DNA from: Alcanivorax sp.
GTDB lineage: Bacteria; Pseudomonadota; Gammaproteobacteria; Pseudomonadales; Alcanivoracaceae
DNA length: 64,000 nucleotides
Assembly (NCBI RefSeq): GCF_019431375.1
Contig: NZ_CP080267.1
Location: 3,103,933 to 3,167,932, forward strand
Direction: 5' to 3'
Positions 33,425 through 43,843 of the stretch are shown piece after piece (the first letter of the stretch is position 1; each line of letters opens with the position of its first letter). The notes beneath the pieces were generated by a model, which saw only the letters and a program-made list of their open reading frames with translations, was not told where the DNA came from and ran no database searches. The position numbers were made by a program, and so were the translations under genes.

Positions 33425-35767
33425 TCACAGGCGCTTCTTGCCTTTCTTCTGCTCGTCCTTGGCCTTGGCGAACAGGTCCGCAAAGGTGCCGCCGCTGCTC
33501 TGGGGCTGACCTCCACCACGCTTGTTCCCACCCTGGCGCTGGCCTCCGCCATTGCCCTTGCGGGCGCTGGCAGGGCGTTGCCCGTCCGCTTTCTCGGCGG
33601 GCTTGTCGTCCATGCGCATGGTCAGGCTGATGCGTTTACGGTCCAGATCCACTTCCAGCACTTTCACCTTGACGATATCGCCAGGTTTGACGACGTCGTG
33701 CGGATCTTCCACGAATTTGTCGGCCAGGGCGGACACATGCACCAAACCATCCTGGTGAACGCCGATATCCACGAAGGCACCGAAGTTGGTCACGTTGGTC
33801 ACCGTCCCTTCCAGAATCATGGAGGGCTTCAGGTCCTTGAGGGTTTCCACCCCTTCCTTGAAGACGGCAGCCTTGAATTCCGGGCGCGGGTCGCGGCCGG
33901 GTTTTTCCAGTTCGCTGAGAATATCGGTGACTGTAGGCAGACCGAACGTGTCGTCGGTAAAGTCGGCGGCGTTGACCTTCTTCAGGAAGGGCACGTCACC
34001 GATCAGCTCCTTGAGCGGGCGGCCGTGTTTCTCGGCGATCTTTTCCACCAGCGGGTAGGCTTCCGGGTGCACGGAGGAACTGTCCAGTGGATTGGCGGCG
34101 TCCATGATGCGCAGGAAACCGGCGGCCTGTTCGAAGGTCTTGTCGCCCAGGCGCGGTACCAGCTTCAGGTCGGCGCGGCTGGCAAAGGCGCCGTGGCTTT
34201 CTCGGTAGGTAACGATGTTGCCGGCGATGGTGCTGTTGAGGCCGGCGATGCGTGCCAGCAGCGGGGCGCTGGCGGTATTCACGTCCACCCCCACGGAGTT
34301 CACACAGTCTTCCACCACCGCATCCAGCGAGCGAGACAACTTCAGCTGGCTCACGTCATGCTGGTACTGCCCCACGCCGATGGCTTTCGGATCGATCTTC
34401 ACCAGCTCGGCCAGCGGGTCCTGCAGACGGCGGGCAATGGAGACGGCACCACGGAAAGACACGTCCAGATCCGGGAATTCCCGGGCGGCGGTTTCCGAGG
34501 CGGAATACACCGAGGCGCCGGCTTCGGACACCATGATCTTCTGAATGTTGCCCTTGCTGGCCTTGACCACTTCGCCAGCCAGCTTGTCGGTCTCGCGGCT
34601 GGCGGTGCCGTTACCGATGGCGATCAGTTCCACCTTGTGCTTCAGGCACAGGGCGGCGAGCACGGACAGGGACTGGTCCCATTGATTCTTGGGCTGATGC
34701 GGGAAAATGGTGGTATGTTCCAGCAGCTTGCCAGTGGCATCCACTACCACCACTTTCACCCCGGTGCGCAGGCCAGGGTCCAGGCCCATGGTGCACTTGG
34801 GGCCGGCCGGGGAGGCCATCAGCAGACTCTTCAGATTGCGTGCAAATACCTGGATGGCCTCTTCCTCGCCCAGCTCACGGACCCGGCCCAGCAGTTCGGT
34901 TTCCAGGTGGGTGTTGAGCTTGATCTTCCAGGTCCAGCGCATCACTTCCTTGAGCCAGTCATCGGCGGCGCGGCCCTGATGCTGCCAGCCGGTTTCGGCG
35001 GTAACCATGGCTTCGCAGGGATGTGGCTGGGCGGTTTCCAGCTCTTCCGGCAGCACCATGGAGACATGCAGGATGCCTTCGTTGCGACCGCGGAACAGGG
35101 CCAGGGCCCGGTGGCTGGGGATGCCCTTGATGGTTTCGCTGTGGTCGAAGTAGTCGCTGAACTTGGCGCCTTCCTTTTCCTTGCCGTCCGCCACTTTGGA
35201 CTGGATGTGGGCCTTGTCCCAGAGGAAGGTCCGCAGGCGGGTGAGCAGGTCGGCGTTCTCGGCGAAGCGCTCCATGAGGATCTGTTTGGCGCCGTCCAGG
35301 GCATCCTTGGCGCTGGCAATCTTGTGTTCTTCGTTCAGGTAACCGGCGGCCAGTTCTTCGGGGTTCTGGGTCGGGTCGTCCAGCAGGCCGTCGGCCAGCG
35401 GTTCCAGGCCGGCTTCCCGGGCGATCTGGGCGCGGGTGCGGCGCTTGGGTTTGTAGGGCAGGTAGAGATCTTCCAGCCGGGTCTTGGTGTCGGCGGCCTT
35501 GATGGCCTTCTCCAGTTCCGGGGTCAGCTTGTCCTGCTCGGCGATGCTTTTCAGGATGGCCTCGCGGCGCTCTTCCATCTCGCGCAGGTAGCGCAGCCGT
35601 TCTTCCAGGTTACGCAGCTGGGTGTCGTCCAGACCGTCGGTTACCTCTTTACGGTAACGGGCGATAAAGGGGACGGTGGCACCGTCGTCGAGCAGGCCTA
35701 CGGCAGCGTGGACCTGGCGTTCCTGACAGCCGATTTCCTCGGCGATAATCTGTTCAATACTGCGCAT
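33425..35767 (-). CDS. tex: Tex-family transcription accessory / RNA-binding protein
   Basis: A 780-residue Tex protein with the standard order: N-terminal helical region ([10 protein letters not shown]...[10 protein letters not shown]), YqgF-like RNase H fold (about 330-450, [13 protein letters not shown]), helix-hairpin-helix repeats (about 490-620), and an S1 RNA-binding domain (about 650-720, [20 protein letters not shown]). The tail is Lys/Gly/Gln-rich. Tex affects transcription and RNA turnover in several bacteria. It is monocistronic here, upstream of gshA on the same strand. Confidence 0.94.
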   Translation of the reverse strand: MRSIEQIIAEEIGCQERQVHAAVGLLDDGATVPFIARYRKEVTDGLDDTQLRNLEERLRYLREMEERREAILKSIAEQDKLTPELEKAIKAADTKTRLEDLYLPYKPKRRTRAQIAREAGLEPLADGLLDDPTQNPEELAAGYLNEEHKIASAKDALDGAKQILMERFAENADLLTRLRTFLWDKAHIQSKVADGKEKEGAKFSDYFDHSETIKGIPSHRALALFRGRNEGILHVSMVLPEELETAQPHPCEAMVTAETGWQHQGRAADDWLKEVMRWTWKIKLNTHLETELLGRVRELGEEEAIQVFARNLKSLLMASPAGPKCTMGLDPGLRTGVKVVVVDATGKLLEHTTIFPHQPKNQWDQSLSVLAALCLKHKVELIAIGNGTASRETDKLAGEVVKASKGNIQKIMVSEAGASVYSASETAAREFPDLDVSFRGAVSIARRLQDPLAELVKIDPKAIGVGQYQHDVSQLKLSRSLDAVVEDCVNSVGVDVNTASAPLLARIAGLNSTIAGNIVTYRESHGAFASRADLKLVPRLGDKTFEQAAGFLRIMDAANPLDSSSVHPEAYPLVEKIAEKHGRPLKELIGDVPFLKKVNAADFTDDTFGLPTVTDILSELEKPGRDPRPEFKAAVFKEGVETLKDLKPSMILEGTVTNVTNFGAFVDIGVHQDGLVHVSALADKFVEDPHDVVKPGDIVKVKVLEVDLDRKRISLTMRMDDKPAEKADGQRPASARKGNGGGQRQGGNKRGGGQPQSSGGTFADLFAKAKDEQKKGKKRL

Positions 35768-35910
35768 GACATTTCCTGGCTGCGTGCGGCCTGCAGGCGT
35801 ATTGCGTGCAGGCGTAAAACAAAACGACCGAAATCATAGGCAATGATCCCGGTCGTTAACAGATTGACTTGTCGAAGCGGCTATGTTGCGAATGTAAGCC
35901 TAGCGGGGCA

Positions 35911-36273
35911 CTAGCCCAGCACTTCGTTGATCTTGGCGATCAGCTCGGCTTCCTTGGGCGGCTTGATGATGTAGCCGGCAGCCCCCTGGCGCTGACCCCA
36001 GACCTTGTCGGTCTCCTGATCCTTGGTGGTCACCAGAATCACCGGAATCTGTTCGGTGGCCGGGTCACGGGTAATTTTGCGGGTGGCCTGGAAGCCATTC
36101 AGTTCTGGCATTACCACGTCCATGAGAATCAGGTCAGGCTTTTCCTCACGGGCTTTTTCGATCCCTTCCATACCATTGGTCGCGGTGATGACCTCGTGGC
36201 CTTCGCCCTGGACGATCTTGACCAGATTGGTCAGTTGAGTCGGCGAGTCGTCCACCACAAGAATTTTGGCCAT
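35911..36273 (-). CDS. PilH-like single-domain response regulator
   Basis: A 120-residue CheY-like receiver. The acidic pocket Asp8/Asp9, the phospho-acceptor Asp52 (LILMDVVMP) and Lys104 are all in place. LNGFQATRKITRD and VTTKDQETDKVWGQRQGA are very close to PilH, which controls pilus motor direction in twitching motility. The other pil chemosensory genes are absent here, so it is either a displaced pilH or a paralogue with another partner. There is no output domain. Confidence 0.78.
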   Translation of the reverse strand: MAKILVVDDSPTQLTNLVKIVQGEGHEVITATNGMEGIEKAREEKPDLILMDVVMPELNGFQATRKITRDPATEQIPVILVTTKDQETDKVWGQRQGAAGYIIKPPKEAELIAKINEVLG

Positions 36274-36416
36274 GTTGCTCTCCTCGCGCCGATATTGCAG
36301 TGCTTCGGCGATACTTTGTTTTTGTCTGGTTTGTCAGACGCGAATAATACCAGTCACTGTTCAAAAGGTAAGCTGTCGAATTATGGCACTGTGATGCCGT
36401 AATCAGTCAGCCAGGT

Positions 36417-39400
36417 TCAGCTTGTCAGCGTTTGGGCGCTGCGCCGGCTCCAAAATAGCAGTGGCAGCACGATAAGTGCTGTAACAAGGCTCCAGCGCGC
36501 CTGCGACCAGAAAGCACCGGCCAGCAACTCCCCCTGCAGGCCTGCCAATGGCGCCAGTGCTGCTATCAGCAGACTGCCGAAACCTGTCACCAGCAGCCAG
36601 TATACGGCCAGCCTGCTAGCCCGCTGGCGGCGCCGGAACAGCTGCCACAGGAAGGCGGCGCCCAGGCCCGTCATCAGCAGCCACAGCAGCCCGGTCGGTG
36701 CCACCAGCAACGGTCCAGCGTCGGCGTTCAGCGCCTGCAGCAGCAGCGGTAGTTTGCCCAGTATTGTCAGCAACAGCCAGGGGCCGAGAATCATTACCCA
36801 CCACAGGTGGCCACCCAGACCCTGCGGGCCCGGTTGTTGGCGGTAATGGGCCGGGTCGAAACGCCAGGCACGGCGTGCCAGTTCGCCCCAGTTGGCCGGT
36901 GCCAGATGTGGGCCAACGCCCTGGAGACGGTCACGCTGCTCCTCGATCAGCATCAGCATGGCTGGCACCACAAGCAGGATCAGTACGGTGCCGAACAGTA
37001 ACCCGAAGACAATGCTCACCGCCATGGGCTTGAGGAACTGGGCCTGCAGGGAGCTTTCGAACAGGATTGGGGTGAGGCCGGCGATGGTGGTGATGGAGGT
37101 CAGCAGCACCGCCCGCAGTCGGCGTACACAGGCTTCCACGATGGCCTCGAAGCGTTCCATGCCCTCGGCCACCAGTTGCTGGTAGAAGCTCACAAGCACG
37201 ATGGAATCGTTGACGATAATGCCGGACAGACCGAACAGCCCCATGGCCGAGAACATGGAAAACTTGATGCCGAAAGGCGCGGTGAAGATATGCCCGATCA
37301 CCGCGCCGGTGAGGCCGAAGAAAATGGCGGTCATGATCGCCAGGGGCCAGGAGTAGGAGCTGAATACCCAGGCCAGCACCACATAGATCAGGGCCAGGCC
37401 GAGCAGTGCACCGGTAGCCATGTCCTTGAGGTTGTCGGCCTGTTCCTGCAGCTTGCCCTCGTAGCCGACACCGATGCCGTATTTGGCTTTCAGGTCGGGC
37501 AGGGTGCTGTCATTGAGGCTGGCAATGATTTCGTTGGCGTTGCCCTGCTCCGGGTCCAGATCCGCGTAGACGGTGACGGCCAGTTCGCCGTTGACCCGGC
37601 GCAGTAAGTCCACGCCTTTACGGGCATCAAAGTTCACCACGTCCCGCAGGGCGATGGCCTCGCCCTGGGCAGTGATGATGGGCAGACGCTCCAGTGCGGT
37701 GAATTGGCGACGCTCATTATCCGGCAGCATCACCCGCACTTCGATTTCCTCGTCTTCCTCGTTATAGAGCTGGGCCAGATTGCCGTCGAAGGCGGCGCGT
37801 AACTGGCTGGCCACCTCGTTGAGGGTCAGCCCCAGAGCGCGGCCCTGGGCGGTCAGTTCAAAGGTCAGTTGTTCCTTGCCGTAGGGCAGGTCGTCGTCCA
37901 CGTTGCTGACCCCGGCAAAATCGTTGAGTCGTTCCTGCAGTGCCAGGGACGCCTGCTTCAGTGTCGGCGCATCACTGCCGGTGAGCTTCACCTCGATGGG
38001 TTTGCCGGGGGGGCCGGCTTCGGGTTGGGAAATGGTGAGCTGGTCCAGACCGGCGGGCAGGGTGAGTTTCTCACGCCAGCTCTGGATCAGCTGGTCATTG
38101 CTGATTTTCCTGTCCGAGCCCACATGGACTTCCACCACCAGGGTGCCGTATTCATCACCGTATTTTTCCATGCGCCCGCCGGGGTTGGGGAAGCCGGCGG
38201 CGGCGCCATGGTGACTGATGACAGTCTTGACCAGATGTCCCCCCAGTTCCTCATTGGTCTCGTTCAGGGCGTCTTCCAGATGGGACAGGAAGCGATCCAC
38301 CTGGCGCCGGTCGGTGCCGGAGGAAAACTCCACCACGGCCCGCAGCTGATCTCCATCCACCGGCGGGAAGAAGGTGAACTTGAGCCAGCCGGTGGCGATC
38401 AGGCTCAGCGCCAGGATGAAAGCCGCTATGGCGGAGACGCTGACCAGATGCCGATGACGAATGGCCCAGGCTACCAGCGGCCGGAAGCGCTCTTCGCGAA
38501 ACCGGTTGAAACCGGCGTCGATACGCTCCCGCACCCCGGAGGCTTTCACCTGAATGCCCCTGAAGCTGTGGTGTAGATGGCCGGGCAGTACCAGAAAGCA
38601 TTCCAGCAGGGAGGCCAGGATCACACAGATCATCACGAAGGGAATGTCGAAGGCGATCTTGCCCATGGCGCCGCTCATCATGCCCAGGGGCAGAAAGGCG
38701 GCAATGGTGGTGGTGCTGGAGGCCACCACCGGCCAGAACATCCGTCGGGCGCCCCCCAGGGCGGCACGCTGGGCGGACTCCCCCTGCTGTAAGTGTGTGA
38801 GGGTATCCTCGCCCACCACAATGGCATCGTCGACGATGATCCCCAGGGCCAGAATCAGGCCAAACAGGCTGATCATGTTGATGGTGCCGCCAAACAGCCA
38901 GACCAGCCCCAGGGTGGCCATGAAAGACACAGGGATGCCCACGGTGACCCACCAGGCCACCCTGGCATTGAGAAAGAAATAGAGCGTAGCGATCACCAGC
39001 AGCAGGCCGCTGATGCCATTCCACAGCAGGGTGGAGATGCGTTCCTGTACCAGCTTCCAGGCCTCGAAATAGAAGGTCATCTGTACACCTTCCGGGAGGG
39101 TGGTGCGGTACTCTGCCCCCCAACTGCGAACCTTGTCGGCCAGCTCCAGCATGTCTCCGTCTTCGCCGCGCATCACCTGCAGTTCGATGGCCGGGTTGCC
39201 CTGATAGGTGAGGGTGGGCTGGTCGTCCCGGGGCCGCCGCTCGATGGTGGCCACGTCGCCCAGACTCAGTTGCTGGCCGTCGGTGGTGGTAATCAGTGGC
39301 AGATCGGCGAAGGCCCGCTCGTCACGGCGCTGTCCCAGGGCGCGCAATTGTTTGGCGGCGTCATCCCGGCCCGCGGTGCCGGCGGGAATGTCCTGACTGA

Positions 39401-40028
39401 AACTGCGTACCCGGTTGCTGATCTCGCCAAGACTCATGCGCAGATCATGCAGGGCCGCAGCGGGGATCTGGATGGCCATTTCTTCTTCCGGCAAGCCGAG
39501 GAAGTCCACCTTGCCGGCCCCCAGGGCGAGGATTTCGTCCTCCATGTTGCGCACCAACGGACGCAGCTCTTCCAGGGAGCCGTTTTCCGTGGACACCATG
39601 ATGGAGGTGACCAGCGAATAGTTGGTGATCTTCTGAATCACCGGTCGTTCGGCGTCCTGGGGCAGGTTGCGGATGGAGTCGATGCGCTGGCGTACTTCGT
39701 CCAGAGCCAGTCCCAGGTCGGTGCCATCTTCCAGCTCGATAAAGATGGCCGAGGCGCCCTGCTGGGAACGAGCGATCAGCTTCTTGGTGTTGGGCAGGGT
39801 TTTGATGGCTTGCTCCACCGGAATGGTGATGGAGCGCTGCACATCCTCCGGGCTGGCCCCCCGCCAGGGGATGGTGACGGTGATGTAGTCGAAATCAAAA
39901 TCCGGAAACAGCTGGGTGTTGAGCCGGTTGAGGCCGAGAAACCCGAGCATCACCATCAACAGCATCAACAGATTCGATGCGACCTTGTGCTCGGTAAAGC
40001 TGGCGATCAGGCCCCGTGACTCACTCAC
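36417..40028 (-). CDS. RND-family efflux transporter with C-terminal membrane extension
   Basis: An AcrB/MexB-type inner-membrane pump of about 1203 residues, clearly longer than the usual 1030-1050. The normal pump has two halves of six helices with large periplasmic loops. Helix 4 carries the proton-relay pair (GLILALGIIVDDAIVVGEDT). Beyond the usual end (VLILLVVPAMLMLIEEQRD) there are about 165 extra residues with about four further hydrophobic helices. The GTG at 40028 overlaps the adaptor's stop by 8 bases, so translation is coupled. Substrates are unknown. No outer-membrane channel gene is adjacent. Confidence 0.88.
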   Translation of the reverse strand: MSESRGLIASFTEHKVASNLLMLLMVMLGFLGLNRLNTQLFPDFDFDYITVTIPWRGASPEDVQRSITIPVEQAIKTLPNTKKLIARSQQGASAIFIELEDGTDLGLALDEVRQRIDSIRNLPQDAERPVIQKITNYSLVTSIMVSTENGSLEELRPLVRNMEDEILALGAGKVDFLGLPEEEMAIQIPAAALHDLRMSLGEISNRVRSFSQDIPAGTAGRDDAAKQLRALGQRRDERAFADLPLITTTDGQQLSLGDVATIERRPRDDQPTLTYQGNPAIELQVMRGEDGDMLELADKVRSWGAEYRTTLPEGVQMTFYFEAWKLVQERISTLLWNGISGLLLVIATLYFFLNARVAWWVTVGIPVSFMATLGLVWLFGGTINMISLFGLILALGIIVDDAIVVGEDTLTHLQQGESAQRAALGGARRMFWPVVASSTTTIAAFLPLGMMSGAMGKIAFDIPFVMICVILASLLECFLVLPGHLHHSFRGIQVKASGVRERIDAGFNRFREERFRPLVAWAIRHRHLVSVSAIAAFILALSLIATGWLKFTFFPPVDGDQLRAVVEFSSGTDRRQVDRFLSHLEDALNETNEELGGHLVKTVISHHGAAAGFPNPGGRMEKYGDEYGTLVVEVHVGSDRKISNDQLIQSWREKLTLPAGLDQLTISQPEAGPPGKPIEVKLTGSDAPTLKQASLALQERLNDFAGVSNVDDDLPYGKEQLTFELTAQGRALGLTLNEVASQLRAAFDGNLAQLYNEEDEEIEVRVMLPDNERRQFTALERLPIITAQGEAIALRDVVNFDARKGVDLLRRVNGELAVTVYADLDPEQGNANEIIASLNDSTLPDLKAKYGIGVGYEGKLQEQADNLKDMATGALLGLALIYVVLAWVFSSYSWPLAIMTAIFFGLTGAVIGHIFTAPFGIKFSMFSAMGLFGLSGIIVNDSIVLVSFYQQLVAEGMERFEAIVEACVRRLRAVLLTSITTIAGLTPILFESSLQAQFLKPMAVSIVFGLLFGTVLILLVVPAMLMLIEEQRDRLQGVGPHLAPANWGELARRAWRFDPAHYRQQPGPQGLGGHLWWVMILGPWLLLTILGKLPLLLQALNADAGPLLVAPTGLLWLLMTGLGAAFLWQLFRRRQRASRLAVYWLLVTGFGSLLIAALAPLAGLQGELLAGAFWSQARWSLVTALIVLPLLFWSRRSAQTLTS

Positions 40029-41367
40029 CCTGATTGCCCTCTTTGTTGCTGCCTTCCTTGCTGTCGATAACGGCTGGTGCCGAAGCACCCTTTACGTCTG
40101 ATTCTCCAATGTCTGCGTTGCTGCCCGGCACCGGTTGCGGATCCACCGGCAGGCCGACAATAGCCTGGGGCAGCTGGGTGGTCATGATGCGCTCACCCCC
40201 TTCAAGCGTGGGCGCATGGAGAAGCAGCTGTGCGTTTTCCCGATCCATGGCTTCGCCGACGATGTCTGCCTGGGCGCGCCGAAGGCGGTTGTCGTCATCA
40301 ATCACATAGAGGCGATTGAGGCCGTGCAGGGCGGTGGCCGGCAGGGCAATCAGGTTATCCCGGGCTGGCAGGGTCAGTGTGATGGTCAACGGCCGGCCCA
40401 GGGCGGCAGCGGGCACCCCATCGACAAATTCGAACAGGCCGTCGATGCCGCCACGGGCTTCGCTGGCTTCGCCGGCCAGTCGTTTGAGGTTCAGCGCCAG
40501 GGTGTGGCCTTCCAGTTCGGTGCTGGCGGCCAGTTGCCCCTGATCCAGGCCATCGCGCACGGCGGCCAGGTAGCGTTCGGGAATCTGTGCGCGTACTTCC
40601 AGTTCGGCGTTGGCAAACAGGCTGAGCAAAGGTTCACCGGGGCGTACCCGCTCCCCCGGTGCCACCGGAATGTGTGTCACGGTGCCATCGAAGGGGGCTT
40701 CGACACGAGTGCGGGTCAGGTCCAGTTCTGCCTGCTGCAGCTGGGCTTCGGCGCTGGCCAGTCGGGCTTTCATGCGAGCCAATTCGTTCTCGAAATCGCT
40801 GACGCTGAGCTGGCGCTGGCTCAATGACAGTTCGGCACGGGCCTTGGCTTCCTCTGCCTGGTCCAGCTGGGTCTGGGAGACCAGATTTTTTCCGCGCAGG
40901 GATTGCAGCCGTTGCAGATTGTCTTCGGAGAGTTGTGCCAGTTTCTTTTCCAGCGCCAGGTTTTTCTTGTCGCTCTGATAGCGCAGGCGGGTGGTCTGCA
41001 ATTGGGCGGCGGCCTCGTCGCGGCTTGCCTTGGCTTGATCCCGGGTCAGCGCCGCCTCGGTGTCGTCCAGCTGGATCAGCAACTGGCCAGCGCTGACCTT
41101 GCTACCGGCGCGCACCGGGATGTTGGACACATTGGCAGTCACCACGGCGGTCAGGTTGGCGGCACGGGGGGATTGTACCCGCCCGAACAGCTGGATATGG
41201 GGGGAGCGGGCGCCGGGATCGGCCAGCACAAAACGCACCCGGTCGTGGCGCTCGCTCACATCGCGGGTAGGGGCGGACGGTTTGAATACGGCCAGCAATA
41301 CAATAGCCAGAATGGTGCCCAGGATGACCAGGGCCACAGGTGGGAGCTGTTTCAAACGGTCTCGCAA
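40021..41367 (-). CDS. RND efflux periplasmic adaptor (membrane fusion protein)
   Basis: A membrane-fusion protein of about 448 residues, partner of the overlapping RND pump. One N-terminal helix (LVILGTILAIVLLAVF), a lipoyl/barrel-sandwich region (ANVSNIPVRAGSKVSAGQLLIQLDD), a long coiled-coil hairpin (about 115-215, Gln/Leu/Ala-rich) and ...RVEAPFDGTVTHIPVAPGE are seen. The C-terminus is Ser/Gly/Lys-rich. The TTG at 41367 has AAGGA upstream and is preferred; an ATG at 41526 would add a long polar leader. It is divergent from ompR. Confidence 0.85.
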   Translation of the reverse strand: MRDRLKQLPPVALVILGTILAIVLLAVFKPSAPTRDVSERHDRVRFVLADPGARSPHIQLFGRVQSPRAANLTAVVTANVSNIPVRAGSKVSAGQLLIQLDDTEAALTRDQAKASRDEAAAQLQTTRLRYQSDKKNLALEKKLAQLSEDNLQRLQSLRGKNLVSQTQLDQAEEAKARAELSLSQRQLSVSDFENELARMKARLASAEAQLQQAELDLTRTRVEAPFDGTVTHIPVAPGERVRPGEPLLSLFANAELEVRAQIPERYLAAVRDGLDQGQLAASTELEGHTLALNLKRLAGEASEARGGIDGLFEFVDGVPAAALGRPLTITLTLPARDNLIALPATALHGLNRLYVIDDDNRLRRAQADIVGEAMDRENAQLLLHAPTLEGGERIMTTQLPQAIVGLPVDPQPVPGSNADIGESDVKGASAPAVIDSKEGSNKEGNQGE

Positions 41368-41574
41368 GGGAGGAATCCTTTGTTGATAGCCATTCTTATT
41401 TGTCGCGTACTGTAGCGATTTCTCTTTCTGGTGCCTACTTGGGCTGCCGCTAGGCAGCACTGGCAGTGAATCAGCTTCGCAGACTGCAATGTTTTTATAC
41501 AATCTCTTCAGGCCATTTTCTTGCACGTTCGGTCCACAACGCGTAAATCAGAGTCTGCGATAAGTGGAGGCACC

Positions 41575-42285
41575 GTGACAGAACAACAGGATAAAATTCT
41601 CGTCGTCGATGACGACGCCCGTCTGCGCAGTCTGCTGCAGCGTTTTCTCGAAGAGGCGGGCTATGCCGTCAAGGCGGTGGGCGATGCGGAGCAGATGGAT
41701 CGGGCCCTGTCCCGGGAAATCTATTCGCTGATGGTGCTGGACCTGATGCTGCCCGGGGAAGATGGCCTGTCCATCTGCCGGCGTCTGCGTGAGGCGGAAA
41801 ACCGGATGCCGATCATCATGCTGACCGCCAAGGGCGATGATGCGGAGCGCATCGAGGGGTTGGATGCAGGTGCCGATGATTATCTCCCCAAGCCGTTCAA
41901 TCCCCGGGAGCTGGATGCCCGTATTCGGGCAGTGCTGCGCCGTCACGTACGTGAATTACCCGGTGCGCCCAGTAAGGAAGAAGGTGGGGTGAACTTCGGC
42001 CCCTGGGAGCTGGACCTGGGTAACCGCACCCTGTTGCGCGATGGCGATCCGCAGAATCTGACCACCGGTGAATTCGCCGTGCTCAAGGCCCTGGTGCAAA
42101 ACCCCCGCGAGCCGCTCACCCGTGACAAGCTGATGAGTCTGGCCCGGGGGCGCGAATGGTCCGCCATGGAGCGTTCCATCGACGTGCAGGTATCGCGGCT
42201 GCGGCGCCTGCTGGAAGACGATCCCTCCAAGCCCCGTTATATCCAGACTGTCTGGGGTGTGGGTTATGTGTTTGTGCCGGATTGA
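41575..42285 (+). CDS. ompR: OmpR-family response regulator
   Basis: A 236-residue response regulator with a receiver domain (phospho-Asp56 in LMVLDLMLPGEDG) and a C-terminal winged helix (NLTTGEFAVLKALVQNPREP, ERSIDVQVSRLRRLLE). Length and sequence match OmpR. It is followed by an EnvZ-type kinase, so the pair should sense osmotic or envelope conditions and control porins. The GTG start has GGAGG. It is divergent from the RND adaptor, with a 207-bp shared promoter region. Confidence 0.92.
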   Translation: MTEQQDKILVVDDDARLRSLLQRFLEEAGYAVKAVGDAEQMDRALSREIYSLMVLDLMLPGEDGLSICRRLREAENRMPIIMLTAKGDDAERIEGLDAGADDYLPKPFNPRELDARIRAVLRRHVRELPGAPSKEEGGVNFGPWELDLGNRTLLRDGDPQNLTTGEFAVLKALVQNPREPLTRDKLMSLARGREWSAMERSIDVQVSRLRRLLEDDPSKPRYIQTVWGVGYVFVPD

Positions 42286-42290
42286 GAGAG

Positions 42291-42352
42291 GTCTGATGTC
42301 TGCCGTCGGATGTCCATTGTTCGGGGTTTGACCTCCGACGTCCGACGCCGGG
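42291..42352. repeat. GTCTGAT/GTCGGAC heptamer element between ompR and envZ
   Basis: The left arm has 7-bp words GTCTGAT, GTCTGCC, GTCGGAT, GTCC. The right arm is the inverse, GACCTCC, GACGTCC, GACGCCG. It is a short version of the heptamer-arm elements, lying inside an operon where it would form a stem-loop in the mRNA. Confidence 0.75.
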
Positions 42353-42391
42353 TCTGCTATTCTCTGCTCACACCGTCATGGAATCTCGCCA

Positions 42392-43708
42392 GTGAAGTTT
42401 TATCCCCGCACTGCCTTTGTCCGTTCTGCCATCGTGGTCGGGCTGGTCATCGGCATCAGCCAGGCGCTGACCCTGTGGTTCTTTGCCCGTAACGCCTACC
42501 TGCCCGGTATTCGCGAGTATGCCCGTCTGACAGTGCTGCAGGCGGAGCTGGCGTTTTCCTCTTCCGGTGATGAAGACGCTCGACTCGCCCAGCGGTTGGC
42601 CGGCGCCACCAGTATTGAAGTGGCCACTCCTGACAACCTGCATCAGGGTACCGTGCTGTTGTCCCAGCCGGTGGTCAGCCGCTTTCGGGAAGAGTTGCAG
42701 GAGCGTCTGCGCGAGCCGGTCACGGTAAGGCTGGAGGACAGTCGCCAGCCGGTGCTGTGGGTCAGTGCGCCGTCGTTTCAGGGGCAGTGGTTGCGGGTGC
42801 CCATGGAATTCTTCCGTGACTATGATCGCTACCTGCTGCTGGGCTGGGGGGTGACAGTGCCGCTGCTGGCCATTATCGGCGGCCTGTTGATTGCCCGGGG
42901 TCTTAATCTGCCGTTGCGCAGGCTGGCCCGGGTAGCATTGAAAGTGGGCCGTGGTGAAGCGGTGCCGGTGCTGGATACCAGTATCGGGCCGGAGGAGATT
43001 CAGGCGGTGAACGCGGCTTTCAACCGGATGACCAGCGATCTGCAACAGGCCCAGCGGGACCGGGCCCTGTTGCTGGCGGGGGTGTCCCATGACCTGCGTA
43101 CACCGCTGACCCGATTGCGATTGTCGGCGGAATTCATGCAGGACGATGAGCTGGCCCACGGCATTATCGAAGACATCGAGGATATGGACGCCATTCTCGA
43201 CCAGTTCATTTCCTTTATCCGCGACGGTGCCGATGAGCAGCCGGACCTGGAAAATCTCAACGATCTGATACAGGAAGTGGCTGGCAAGTATCCTGCTGAA
43301 AAAATTCGTTATGAGTTGCAGGATCTGCCGCGTCTGATGCTCAAGCGGCTTACCGTAAAGCGAATGCTGGCCAATCTGATTGGTAATGCGCTCAAGTATG
43401 GCGCGGCACCTGTGGAGGTGCGCACCGCTGTCACCGACAATGTGGTGCGACTGACTGTCAGGGACCATGGCAAGGGTGTTCGCGAAGAGGACATTCCCCT
43501 GTTGTTGCAGCCGTTTTCCCGGGGTGAGAAAGCTCGCACCCTCAGTGGTAGTGGTCTGGGGCTGGCCATCGTCAAGCGCATTGTCGACATGCATCACGGC
43601 GAAATTAATCTGGCTAACCATGAACACGGTGGTTTGCTGGTGGAAGTACGTTTCCCGGTGACCGGCAAGTTTGTGCAGCCGGAATCGCTCTCTGCGGGGG
43701 TACGTTAA
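42392..43708 (+). CDS. envZ: EnvZ-family sensor histidine kinase
   Basis: A 438-residue inner-membrane kinase: helix 1 (about 12-32), a periplasmic loop, helix 2 (about 150-172), HAMP, the H box with His233 ([16 protein letters not shown]), the N box ([11 protein letters not shown]) and G boxes ([11 protein letters not shown]). It pairs with OmpR upstream. The GTG start is used; it is 106 bp after ompR, separated by a repeat element. Confidence 0.92.
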   Translation: MKFYPRTAFVRSAIVVGLVIGISQALTLWFFARNAYLPGIREYARLTVLQAELAFSSSGDEDARLAQRLAGATSIEVATPDNLHQGTVLLSQPVVSRFREELQERLREPVTVRLEDSRQPVLWVSAPSFQGQWLRVPMEFFRDYDRYLLLGWGVTVPLLAIIGGLLIARGLNLPLRRLARVALKVGRGEAVPVLDTSIGPEEIQAVNAAFNRMTSDLQQAQRDRALLLAGVSHDLRTPLTRLRLSAEFMQDDELAHGIIEDIEDMDAILDQFISFIRDGADEQPDLENLNDLIQEVAGKYPAEKIRYELQDLPRLMLKRLTVKRMLANLIGNALKYGAAPVEVRTAVTDNVVRLTVRDHGKGVREEDIPLLLQPFSRGEKARTLSGSGLGLAIVKRIVDMHHGEINLANHEHGGLLVEVRFPVTGKFVQPESLSAGVR

Positions 43709-43843
43709 CGAACCGGCCGATAACAAAAAAACCACATTCTCGGGTCGGGAATGTGCGCTGACGCAAAGTCTGGTTTTGCTCAGCAGCGCATTCTATTGAG
43801 CATGTCGCCAGCAGTACTTCTAAAACAAAAAACGGCAGAAACA

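Noticed and set aside
33578..35839. A 753-codon open frame on the plus strand opposite tex
   Set aside because: It mirrors the Tex coding frame; the sequence is Gly/Gln/His-rich with no domain, typical of the antisense of a GC-rich gene.
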